This document shows positions 44,952-54,925 of a DNA stretch of 64,000 nt, piece after piece. How positions within the stretch are numbered: position 1 is the stretch's first letter; each line of letters starts with the position of its first letter. The stretch is taken from contig CM070877.1 of the NCBI GenBank assembly GCA_036365515.1, positions 7,201,001 to 7,265,000 on the forward strand. The letters are read 5' to 3'. The position numbers were made by a program, and so were the translations under genes. This stretch comes from Torymus aiolomorphi (taxonomy: Eukaryota > Arthropoda > Insecta > Hymenoptera > Torymidae). The notes under the pieces were generated by a model. It did no database searches and was not told where the DNA came from. It saw nothing but the letters and a program-made list of their open reading frames with translations.

Positions 44952-46051
44952 TAAAGCGAATCCACATTACGGTGAAAGTACAATGGTGTTCCGTGCCATG
45001 CTCCGTGCTCTGTTCCGTGCTCTGTTCCGTGCTCTGTGCCATCTGTGGGCGACGTCCACACTTTTACTGTTGATTCCATAATTCAGGTCTAAAATTATTT
45101 TTTCTTTTTTTTAACAATTTTAATAACATCACTATTTCTAATAAATGTACACAATGTTCTGCTACATTTATTGCTCTCAATATTTTATTACAATTATAAT
45201 TTTTCTGGAGTCGTTCGTTCATCTTTTAACACTTTTAATAACATCACTATCACTGTATTACTATATACTATATACACTTATATTACACTGTAAAAACTGC
45301 TGTCTAAATTTACGACTTTCAAAATTATAATAAAATTACAAATTTTATTAATATCTCAATTATATTACAAATTACAAACCTCGTAAAATATATATAGGAT
45401 TATACTGTTTATAGTATTATAGTACGTAGATAAAAATGTTATAGAGATGGCACACCAACGTTAAATTTTGAACCAGAATTATGGAATCAACAGGAACAGT
45501 GTGGATGCCGCGCACAGATTGCACTGGGCCCTTTCTACATATGTGTGTTCTGTCTGTTCTAGACAACTTCTCTCTATGTCTCTGTCTCACATAAACGGAA
45601 CAGATCTATCTGTCTTTGTCGGGAACACACAGAACACACAGAACACACATATGTAGAAAGGCCCCTGAGCACGGAACAGAGCATGGAACAGAGCACGGAG
45701 CACCATTGAACTTTCACCGTTACGTGCCATGAGCTTCGTGCCATGAACTTTGTGCCATACCAGAAAGAAAGTGTTGTTCGACATCTATGTAACTGTTATC
45801 TATGTTTGACATCTATGCTCTGTTCAATACATGCGCAGCACGCGCGAGTAGAGAGAGACAGCTACGTCCCGCGATCTTCTCTCTCTTTCTAAGTGTGGGA
45901 CACCCGGAAGCCTGACTTCCCTTCTCTATCTATAATACCTCTATCTATAATAATATAATAATGTTTGTAAACATTGACCAGTCATGAGCGACAAAGTCTA
46001 CAAGAAGCAAGTCGCATCGCAGCACAACGCAGCGCTTATGTGGACAGTCCC
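44952..46051. mobile_element. TTAA-family fold-back element H3 (1.1 kb)
   Basis: The left end TAAAGCGAATCCACATTACGG starts right after the TTAA at 44948-44951. The right end CGCTTATGTGGACAGTCCC precedes TTAG (46052-46055). Arms pair through ACGGTGAAAGT.CAATGGTG against its complement at about 45701-45722. Arrays of GTGCTCTGTTCC words lie at 44990-45042, inverted at 45665-45700. An inner fold-back GGGCCCTTTCTACATATGTG/CACATATGTAGAAAGGCCCC spans about 45530-45664. Text at 45768-45830 repeats 44610-44690. Non-coding. Confidence 0.65.
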
Positions 46052-46059
46052 TTAGGGTA

Positions 46060-46595
46060 CATACTACTATGAGAGTACTAAGTATTGCATGGACTCATGG
46101 TCATGGACTCATGGAGGGAGCCTCTCTTGCGCGGAAAGCGTGACTATAGGAGAAGAGCGAGAAATCATTATTTAATAGTGTAGGTATAGAGGTTCATGAA
46201 AGGTTTTTATTATAAATGATATTTGTAAAAAAACAAATTTTTGTGATACTGATGAAGTTGAGCACCACAAACAACTTTTACTTGCAGAAAGCCATCACAT
46301 GAAAAAAAAAATTATATACTCAGAAACATATAAATGCTGGTATATGCGGAGAAATTAAAATATTGAACATTCTAAACTGCTCCCTTTATAACAAAAAAAG
46401 AGACATCTATGTAGCTATGATCAAAAAACTGAAAAACTACAAACTAATATACTTTTCCAAGAAATCTTATAAAAATATTAAATTTTCCATACATCAGACA
46501 GCAGAGAAATGAAATGTATCACAGAATTCTCTAACTCGTGCCACCTCTTCATCTAAATTAATCTTCTCGCCCTATTCCAACCTGCATTTGTAATT
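46060..46595. other. Unassigned stretch
   Basis: No gene or repeat with support seen. Confidence 0.4.
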
Positions 46596-46922
46596 ACCCT
46601 AGTGGAAATGGAAAATGTATATAAATGTAAATAAGTGTATATAAATGTTGTAATTGGAACACGCATTTACATTTATTCACATTTATATACATTTTTTTAC
46701 AGAAATTTACACTTATTTACGAAAATATATTTTTTATTTATACACATTAAACGACACAATTTTTGAAAAGTATATATATTTTTTTACATTTATATACATT
46801 TATGTACACTTCCATAAAACTTTAAAAAAAAGCCTTATATAGCGAAAATTAAAAAATAAATATATAAATGTCTATAAATGTATATATCTGTAAATAACTG
46901 TAAATAAGTGTATTTACAGAAA
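46596..46922. repeat. Word array of TATAAATGTA type
   Basis: TATAAATGTA, AAATAAGTGTA and their inverses (TACATTTATA, TACACTTATTTAC) fill the interval in both orientations. The left border CCCTAGTGGAAATGG resembles the end CCCTAGTGAAAC of the element at 58651-59363. No right border is found. Confidence 0.75.
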
Positions 46923-47494
46923 TAAAAATTTTCAATGCAACTATTCAAAACATCAATCGTTAAAAAATTCTCAAAAAATTCTGAGAAAATGACCAGATCT
47001 AAAAAAAAAAAAAAATTGGTCGGAAAAATTCTGAAAAATTTCATACGTATTCTTTGAATAATTCTAAATACTTTTTATTCTACAAAAATGTTTTGTTAAG
47101 TTGATCGTTCATGAGTTAAAAAATTGCAAAGTCTCTTATTACATTTATGTGTAAAACGGCCATTTTGGGTGGCCGCCATCTTGAATTTCAATATTGCATT
47201 AATGGAATCTCAAAGTTTAGGCGATTATTCCACCACTTTTATAGGTTACATTAATTATACCTCTTTGGATGCGAAAATATGAATTAAAAATTTGTTTTCG
47301 ACTAAGAAATCGTATTTTTTTGAAAAAAATTGTTTATAACTTTTTAAATACCCACTAGTCACTAAATTTGAGGTCAGATTCAAGAAGTACATGAAATTTT
47401 ACTTCGGAAATCATGGTTTTGAAATTTTTTTCTCACAGATAACATGTTCTAATAATGAGCTGAAAATCAGATTAAAAATAGGGAGTTCCCGGCG

Positions 47495-48010
47495 TCAACG
47501 GGTTAACATAGTATATATGGCATAGTATGGCACATTTTGGCATAGTATGACACAGTTTCGGTTTACCGATTCGTGGCAGGTTATTCCAGTTTCCTAAAAG
47601 GACAACGATTTTTTTTCTCAAGACTTGAGATTATGTCTAACTATGCCATCTACGATGGGCTGTGACATTCTATGCCAAGCTACGCCATATCATGCCATAC
47701 TATGTTAAACTGTGTTGATCCATTCCAAACTGTGCCACACCATGCCATACTATAATAATCTGTATTGATTCATATCAGACTGTGCCGATCCATGCCAGGC
47801 TGTGCTAGGATTTCGACAAAAAAGGAAAAAAATATTTTTATTTTAAAATTTCGGTATCGTGTCATACTGTGCGACACTGTGCTACACTGTGTTTTATCAT
47901 GCTAAATTATTGCCAAATGTTCGAATTAGCACATATCTAGCACAGCGTGGCATAGTTTGGCACATTGTGGCATAATTTGGCACGATATGGCATGCTATGA
48001 CACGATTTCC
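47495..48010. repeat. Word array of TGGCATAGTATGGCAC type
   Basis: Degenerate copies of [GC]CATA[GC]TATG.CA.A.T occur in one orientation at 47512-47560 and 47932-48000 and in the other (CTATGCCA, CTGTGCCA) at 47640-47810 and 47860-47900. The unit is about 10-11 bp. No coding. Confidence 0.85.
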
Positions 48011-48102
48011 ATTTCCACAAAACCGTGTGTTTCATTCCTATAAAGTATCGAAAACGGAAAACGTATAGTATCAGTAGGGTCGTAGAATGCATTGTAGTCT
48101 TG

Positions 48103-48530
48103 AGGGGGGGGGGGGTCCAGAGTTTCGACGATTCACTATAAAATTGAAGTCAATTATGGACGTTTTTCAGTTCGACATATGATAATGCAGATAGTTCTTA
48201 ATTTCGAAATTCTAAATTACGAAAATCATATTTACGAATGTAATACTTCACCTACTGTCCAAAACATCGAATTTCATTAATAGAATTTTAACAGGGGTAC
48301 AATATAGAAATTTCGAAATAAATCATTAGAAACAGGTTATGTTTGTTTTGAGATCGTATTGATGAAATTCGATGTTTTGGACAGTAGGTGAACTGTTACA
48401 TTCGAAAATATGATTTTCGTAATTTAGAATTTCGAAATTAAGAACAACCTACATTACCATATGTCGAACTGTCTATATTTGACTTCAATTTTATAATGAA
48501 TCGTCGAAACTCTGGACCGCCCCCCCCCCG
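48103..48530. mobile_element. Fold-back MITE with 8-bp TSD (428 bp)
   Basis: The 8-bp direct duplication TAGTCTTG lies at 48095-48102 and 48531-48538. The ends are G-run/C-run followed by GGTCCAGAGTTTCGACG and its complement. The arms pair over nearly 200 bp (GTCCAAAACATCGAATTTCAT against its inverse). An 8-bp target duplication with AGGGG/CGGGG ends fits a hAT-type origin. Confidence 0.88.
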
Positions 48531-48681
48531 TAGTCTTGTAGATCAAAATACAAAAATATATGATTTCTTTATACCTATAGTATAGCTGTAAATTAGTATA
48601 TTACGATACGTGTTACTAAAGTGGCTCTTTTTGGCACGGCGTGAGGTTAGTGCCCGAGCGCTATTTTATAGCACTGACTGC

Positions 48682-48829
48682 CCAAAGCCCGCTGTCACGC
48701 CTATCCGTGGCTAAAGTAGTCCTTTTTTGCACCGTGAGGTTAGCGCACGAGCGTAACGAGTGTGATAAACACGGTGCAAAAAAGGACTACTTTAGCCACG
48801 GATAGGCGTGACTAAAGTGCGGGCTTTGG
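48682..48829. mobile_element. Short hairpin element
   Basis: CACGCCTATCCGTGGCTAAAGTAGTCC and TTTTTTGCACCGTG are matched exactly in inverse order at 48770-48815, with CCCAAAGCCCGC at the outer end. The loop is GCGCACGAGCGTAACGAGTG. A decayed extra arm copy lies at 48618-48665. Confidence 0.85.
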
Positions 48830-48843
48830 TCACACCGTGCTAT

Positions 48844-49200
48844 TGTTACGTCCGGAGACGTATCATTTAAACATTCATTAAATAAAACGTAAATCAGTGA
48901 TTTTTCAAGACACAGAATAATGTATACGCAGCACTTCGTTCGTGCGACATCAGTCACCGACCTCGTATAATCAAGTTAAATGACGACTAAGCCCGAAAAC
49001 ACTAGTACCAATGCCAGCAGATAGGGAAGGGCTAAAATCAAGAACTTGCATCCCGACATCAAAATCCCCATAAGAACCGAGATAGGAGCATCAGGAAGAA
49101 AAATTAATAGGTCAAATCAACGTTCGACCAGACAACCTCAAAAATGCTGAAAGGGTCATTTGAAACTTAAACCTGATAACCACTAATTCAAAGTGAAACT
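48844..49200 (+). mobile_element. LTR-like 5' end, copy 1
   Basis: TGTTACGTCCGGAGACGTAT at 48844 is repeated at 50033, and CGCAGCA.TTCG follows in both. TGTTACG-type starts are common in Gypsy-like LTRs of insects. Beyond about 130 bp the two copies diverge. No 3' end, primer site or coding part is identified. Confidence 0.4.
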
Positions 49201-49205
49201 GACGA

Positions 49206-49232
49206 GTATTATTATTATTGTTATTATTATTA

Positions 49233-49263
<31 letters not shown>

Positions 49264-49300
49264 CATCATTATTATTATTATTTTTATTATTTTTACTATA
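49206..49300. repeat. (ATT)n microsatellite
   Basis: ATT trinucleotide run with scattered TCA and GTT interruptions. The minus strand reads as poly-Asn, an artefact. Confidence 0.96.
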
Positions 49301-49434
49301 ATTATTATCATTCATAACTCGTATTATTATATTTTATCATTTACTTATCAATAAATTTTTGTAACGGGAAATCTCTGATGCATAATACATTGTTGAATCT
49401 CTATGACATTCAACAATCTAAGGGCCCGGTCAAA

Positions 49435-50024
49435 AATATCCAGTTGGGAAATCCAACTGGATTTTCCAAGAGGGAAATCCAGCTGGGGAAGAGTGGATTC
49501 CAGCTGGATTTTGGTGGATTTCCAGTCGGATTCCCAGTTGATGATATCAAATATTCCCACCCATTTTTAACTGGATTAAATGGAAATCCACTTATAATAA
49601 ATGGGAATTCCTGGGCGAAGGCGGAAATCCATATAAAAATCCAGTTAAATGTTGGTGGGAATCCACCTAACTTTCGCATTTCTATTAAATGGGAATCCAC
49701 TCAAAATTCTACTTAATAATAAATGGGAATCCCAGCGTGACGGCGGAAATCCATGTAAAAATCCAGTTTAATATAGATGGGAATCCATCTAACTTTCGCT
49801 TTTCTATTCAATGGAAATCCAGTTAATAATGCATAGGAATCCTGTTATATCTAGGTGGGAATCCACTTAAATATCCAGTTAAAAATGGGTGGGAATATTT
49901 GGTATCATCAACTGGGAATCCGACGGGAAATCCACCAAAATCCAGCTGGAATCCACTCTTCCCCAGCTGGATTTCCCTCTTGGAAAATCCAGTTGGATTT
50001 CCCAACTGGATATTTTTGACCGGG
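49435..50024. mobile_element. CCCGGT-ended fold-back element with GGAAATCCA words (590 bp)
   Basis: The ends CCCGGTCAAAAATATCCAG and CTGGATATTTTTGACCGGG are inverted repeats. About 140 bp at each end forms near-perfect arms. The body is an array of GGGAAATCCA[AG]CTGG and TGGATTT words in both orientations. The ends closely resemble those of the 8-kb palindrome (CCCGGTTGAAAATATCAG). No clear target duplication. Confidence 0.85.
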
Positions 50025-50032
50025 GGGGGAGG

Positions 50033-50573
50033 TGTTACGTCCGGAGACGTATTATAGAGATTTAGAATTTCATTCTGAAAGTTTATTCACATCAGATATT
50101 TCCTGACATATAAACGCGAGAATGCAACGCAGCATTTCGCTCAGGCATCGTGCCGTAGACCGTGTGACGTAGAGAGCCATCGGCCTCCAGAAGACAGTGG
50201 CGTGCAATTTTTTAACAAATCAGCATTTCACAATGCTACCACTTAAATGCTATGCGTATAAGCCGCAACCGAAAATTTCGTAATAAAGATGATCTTAATT
50301 TATCATCTATAACCCAATTAAACCGCATAATAAAACTGCAAAATGCATCACGCACGTCAGTCACAGCGTACAAGAAACCTGGAGAGCTCCGTCAAACTCA
50401 GACGACATTCGAGTCAAGTTGAAATCGTAAGCCTTACTCATCTAACAAGCAGATCTTATAAATTATTGAAATTGTAATCGTAAGCCTTACTCGTCTAGTA
50501 AGCAGATCTTATAAGTTGTTTATAGTAAATTTATAAAAGCAAGTGTAAATTCTAAACGTAAAGAACAATTATA
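50033..50573 (+). mobile_element. LTR-like segment, copy 2, interrupted by the 8-kb palindrome
   Basis: It starts TGTTACGTCCGGAGACGTAT like 48844. A roughly 52-bp direct duplication (CGTAAGCCTTACTC.TCTA) lies at about 50427 and 50478. The palindrome is inserted at a TA at 50572-50573, and the segment may continue after 58568 (GAAAAAGGATTGTAAG...). No internal coding is seen. Confidence 0.4.
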
Positions 50574-51423
50574 CCCGGTTGAAAATATCAGAGCAGATTT
50601 CCGTACTAAAATCCGCCCGGAATTCGGACTGAATTCCGCGGAGAAATCCATGCAGAAATCAGTCCAACAAATCCACCTGGAAATCTACGTGGAAATCTAG
50701 GTAAAAATCCAAGCCACGTCGCATCGCGTCTACAACTGCGTTGAAATCCGCGCAGATATCCGTAGGGAAATCCAAATGTTCAGTACGCCTTCATATATGT
50801 TCGGATTTCCGCACGGAAATCCATGCTGAAAACAGAATGGTGATTATTAGCTTACGCATTTAGACGGAAATTCGCGCAGAAATCCGCGCGGAAATCGAAG
50901 TGATCGGTACGCCTGCATACATGTCCGGATTTCCGCGCGGCAATCCACCTAGAAAACCGAGCAGTGGTTTCGCTTATGCAGGTGCACGGAAATCCACGCG
51001 GAAAATCGAAGTGATCAGTACGTCTACATATATATATCTCTGGATGTCCGCGCGGAAATCCACGCGAAAATCCATGTAGAAAACCGGGCGGTGGTATCGC
51101 TTATGCAGGTGCGCGGAAATCCACGCAGAAATCCGGACGGATACCTTAGCGATTATTACTTGTCTAGAATACGTCCGGATTTCCACATGGTAATCCACGC
51201 GAAAATCCATGTAGAAAACCGGGAGCGGGTTTCGCTTATCCAGGTGCACGGAAATCCACGCAGAAATCCAGACGGATATCTAAGTGATTATTACTTGTCT
51301 AGAATACGTTCGGATTTCCACGTGTAAATCCACGCGAAAATCCATGCTGAAAACCGAGCGGGGTTTCGCTTATCCAGGTGCGCGGAAATCCACGCAGAAA
51401 TCCGGACGGATGTCTAAGTGATT
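50574..51423. repeat. GGAAATCCACGCGG word array, left arm (mirror 57717-58566)
   Basis: Dozens of CGGAAATCCACG or CGCGGATTTCCG-like words occur in both orientations. From 51110 a longer unit of about 130 bp (GCGATTATTACTTGTCTAGAATACG...) is tandemly repeated two to three times. Confidence 0.88.
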
Positions 51424-51890
51424 CCCGGTTGTAAATATTCACCTGGTTTTCACCTGAATTTCCACCTGAATTATCACCTGAATTTCCACCTAAATTTTAC
51501 GTGAAATTCGTGTAAAATGTATGCGAAAACCACCCAAATTTTATGTGATTTATACCTGTATTTCACGTGTCAAAATTCTAAAAACGTCAGGTGAATTTCA
51601 CGTGATTTTCACCCGATGCTCACGTGAACTTCACCGGAGATAAATTAAAACTTCCTTCTTGTGACATCGTTTTTTCAGGTGAATTTCACGTGATTTACAT
51701 GTGAATCCACACGAATTTCACATTTATTTCACCTATATTCCGTAGTATTTTCGGGTGAATTTAACCTGAAATTCACGTGATTTTCACCCAATATTCACGT
51801 GAACTTCACCACAGATAAATTAAAGCTTCTTTCTCTTGTTATCGTTTTCTCAGGTGAATTTCACGTGATTTTCACCCAATATTCATGTGA
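51424..51890. repeat. TTCACGTGATTTTCACC word array, left arm (mirror 57250-57716)
   Basis: The array begins CCCGGTTGTAAATATTCACC, which resembles the outer terminus of the element, and its mirror ends at 57716. Words TTCACGTGA, TCACCTGAATT and CACGTGAACTTCACC repeat. CACGTG occurs about seven times per arm. Confidence 0.88.
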
Positions 51891-52619
51891 ACTTTATATA
51901 GACCCTATTGAAAGTATCCATCGGGATTTCCATATAGAAATATACATGGATTCCATATGGACACTCATATGGAAATCCACCTGAAAATCTGTTCCAAAAC
52001 GTCATATGCAAATCTGTATGAAAATCCATGTGAAAATCCATATGAAAATCCATGTACAAATCTATGTAGAGATGCAATTAAAAATCTGCCCTGAACCTGG
52101 ATTATTTATGGACATACTACTGCAGATACGATTTGAACTTCGCCGAGAACCATCATTGGAATATATATAAAAAGGCTATATCGATATTAGTATATATAAC
52201 TAATGGATATGATACATACCTAGCTGCAACATTACAATAAGATATAAGATCACTGATGATATTTTGCTTAATGTGGAGAAAGAAGTAACGACGTTTAACG
52301 AGCCTCGTGCTCGCGCTACTCGACAACGACCCGTGATATCAAATTCACACGAGGCCGGAGCCGAGCGCCCTACGTGTACTCGATTATTAGCAGCTACCAT
52401 GAATAGTTGGGACGGGCGGTTAAACTCGGCGACAGCGCGAGAAGTCGACATCTTGGCGATGATGGTGCTCTTCAAAGAAACAGCTCAAATTTTTAAAATC
52501 GTTTATGCTTTGTAAGTTTACTGATAATTGTTATTTCACAAAATTTTTTCAGATTCTTTATTAAAAATCCTTAAAAATGAGCCCTACTAAAACAATATTG
52601 GCGAACAACCCTCTTTTGT

Positions 52620-53640
52620 AAAGAATTGTATATTTTTAAATACCAATAGAAACCAATCATTTGTATTTCTGACAACCAGATGGATTTGAGATTTTAATGT
52701 TATTCATATATCTAATGTTATAGATCTTGTCAATAAGTTTCTCAAAGCAGAAAAAATACATTCAACATCTATTTTCAACAATATTTTCACCAGGCTTGTA
52801 AGTAAAAATATTCATCTTTATTTTCCTAAATTTTCAATGGGAGCGGTTACACTGTTATTAAACTCTATATGTGTTTTTCATATCTACTCGTAAGAAAATT
52901 TCATAAGTTATCGAGTGTTATGTGTGCCAAATGAAAAAGTATATTACTATAAAAAAGTTTAAATCAAAGTAGTTGAATGACAATTTAGCAATTGTGTATT
53001 CCGATGCCCAGACAAGAACTTCTTACTCAATTATTTTCAAATAAAATATGGTTTTCTTATTAAGTCTGCGCTTCATGTAATTTCATAAATTATGTAATTT
53101 ACAATCTTATAAATCATTAAGATCCATAATTCAATTATTTATTTGTGACTTATTCACTGAATAGTTTATGAAATTTCATGAAGCGAGGGCTTAATAAGAA
53201 CACCATATTATATTGGACTATTATTGAGTAAGAAGTTCGTGTCTGGGCATCGGAATATACAATTGTTAAATTGTCTTTCAACCACTTTGATTTAAACTTT
53301 TTATAATAATATACTTTATCATTTGGGACACATAATACTGGATAACTTATGAAATTTTCTTTCCAGTAGATATGAAAAATACATATAGAATTTATTAACA
53401 GTGTAACCGCTCCCATTGAAAATTTAGGAAAGTAAAGATGAATATTTTTACTTACAGGCCTGTTGAAAATATTGTTGAAATAGATGTTTAATGTATTTTT
53501 CCTGCTTTGAGAAAACTTAGTGACAAGATCCATGCCATTAGATATATGAATAACATTAAGATCTCAAATCCGTCTGGTGGTCAGAAATACAAATTATTGG
53601 TTTCTATTGATATTTAAAAAATATAGAATGCTTTTCAACA
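52620..53640. repeat. Nested inverted module pair, left arm
   Basis: The segment at 52625-53100 is matched in inverse orientation by 53150-53640. Shared landmarks are CCGATGCCCAGACA and TTTTCAATGGGAGCGGTTAC. Within the right arm the pair is 55500-55990 and 56030-56525, making four module copies in the element. Each encodes a decayed or intact version of the frame described at 53150-53533. Confidence 0.9.
53150..53533 (-). CDS. Unrecognised 127-codon frame in the palindrome module
   Basis: The minus-strand product begins MDLVTKFSQSRKNTLNIYF and contains NIHLYFPKFSMGA and YYKKFKSKWLKDNL. It is the longest open version of a module present four times. The right-arm counterpart (55605-55916) is shifted by a one-base insertion at GGGAGCCGG, and the 52720-53100 copy has stops. 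The neighbouring 38-codon frame (starting MNYDPFDKAEYFACDKS, 55387-55503 on the plus strand and mirrored on the left) is intact in both arms. I recognise no family; it may be a captured gene fragment or remnant element protein. Confidence 0.3.
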   Translation of the reverse strand: MDLVTKFSQSRKNTLNIYFNNIFNRPVSKNIHLYFPKFSMGAVTLLINSICIFHIYWKENFISYPVLCVPNDKVYYYKKFKSKWLKDNLTIVYSDAQTRTSYSIIVQYNMVFLLSPRFMKFHKLFSE

Positions 53641-53926
53641 GGGTTTTCTAACAATGCTTCGAGGCTTATTGGAAAAGCTCTTAAATAAGGACTCAATAAA
53701 GCTTTTGTCGCATGCAAAATATTCTGCTTTATCAAATGGATCATAATTCATAATATAAATATAACTATATTCTTAAAATAAAAAACAAATTTTTTAAAAT
53801 TTTGAGCTGCTGACTTCATGTGAAATGCATTATAAATACCTATACTATATAATGTAATGTCATATGAAATGTCAGTATTCTTTCATACTGCTAACAAAAA
53901 CAGATTGAATATTAGTTGATTCATTA

Positions 53927-54310
53927 CACGGAGCAAAATTTATTTCTAAACTTTAATCTTTATAAGAAAATTTATTATTTTTATAGTAGTGCTGGGACAT
54001 ACTCAACATGGGGGATTTATCTTGTTCTAAATATTAATTTTTATTATTTTTGTAGCAAATTTTACTATTTCAAATAGTACTTTTTATGACTGCTGCAAAA
54101 ATAATAAATATTACTATTTCAGATAATAAAATTTGCTACAAATGTAGTAAAAATTATTCTTTAAAAAATAAAATTTGCTATGAAAATTATAAAAATTACT
54201 ATTTATAACAGTAAAGATCCTACATGTCGAATGTGTCCCAGTACTAAACTATAAAAATAATAAATTTTCTTATAAAAAGAGTAAAGTTTACAAATAAATT
54301 TTTCTCCGTG
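53927..54310. mobile_element. TA-flanked MITE K (384 bp) inside left arm
   Basis: The ends CACGGAGCAAAATTTATTTC and GAAATAAA-type TTTTTCTCCGTG are inverted repeats with TA on both sides (53925-53926, 54311-54312). Arms share TAATAAATTTTCTTATAAA and its inverse. The interior is an array of AAATTTGCTA/TAGTAAAAATT words. In the right arm only the outer 80 bp remains (about 55130-55211). Confidence 0.8.
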
Positions 54311-54659
54311 TACAAGAAAATAAAAAGCATATATTATTATGGCCAATTCACATATAATTATAAAATAACTTCACATATTAAAGATTATTGACATGCGTGT
54401 GCCTCTAAGTTACTGTTATATAACTTACATCGAAAGAAGAAATCCATACATTGTTGCTAAATGCTAATTAATCATTAGAATATAGCTTACAGTTTGATAG
54501 CAGCAGAAGGTCTTTCTCGACGTAGATGCAGCCACCAGTAACCACCACACTCTCACGTTCGAACTTACGTCGTCGTAACCCTTGAAGCACGCGAGAGCAC
54601 CGGTCTATTAGACGACGTTCGATAACTGCCGCCGGCCGCGCGTACATGTGTAGAAAGTA

Positions 54660-54889
54660 ATAGAGAGAGAGAGAGAGAGTCAGCTGTCAGTGAGGCTCCT
54701 GTCATATAGGCGCGTACGATCGCGTTCGACTGCGTTCGAGCGCGTTCGACCGCGGTTATGCGCACGCGCTCGCTTCTCTTCGTCCGCACGCGATCAAACG
54801 CTCTTATGTGCCGGGAGCCTTATGCGCACGCGCTCGAACGCAGTCGAACGCGATCGTACGCGCCTATGTGACAGGAGCCTCACTGACAG

Positions 54890-54925
<36 letters not shown>
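54660..54925. mobile_element. GC-rich fold-back at the palindrome centre
   Basis: GTCAGCTGTCAGTGAGGCTC (54679) and its inverse (54874-54893) are the ends of an inner palindrome. Its arms carry CGCGTTCGA words. An (AG)n run lies at 54660-54678 and a longer (CT)n run at 54894-54922. The unpaired core, about 80 bp (54746-54826), includes a direct repeat of TTATGCGCACGCGCTCG. Four overlapping frames of 65-74 codons here are artefacts. Confidence 0.75.

Noticed and set aside
49112..49315. Poly-Asn protein on the minus strand.
   Set aside because: Product of the ATT microsatellite.
49435..50024. GGGAAATCC words as clustered Rel/NF-kB sites.
   Set aside because: The word is the building block of the repeat, so its frequency gives no evidence for binding function.
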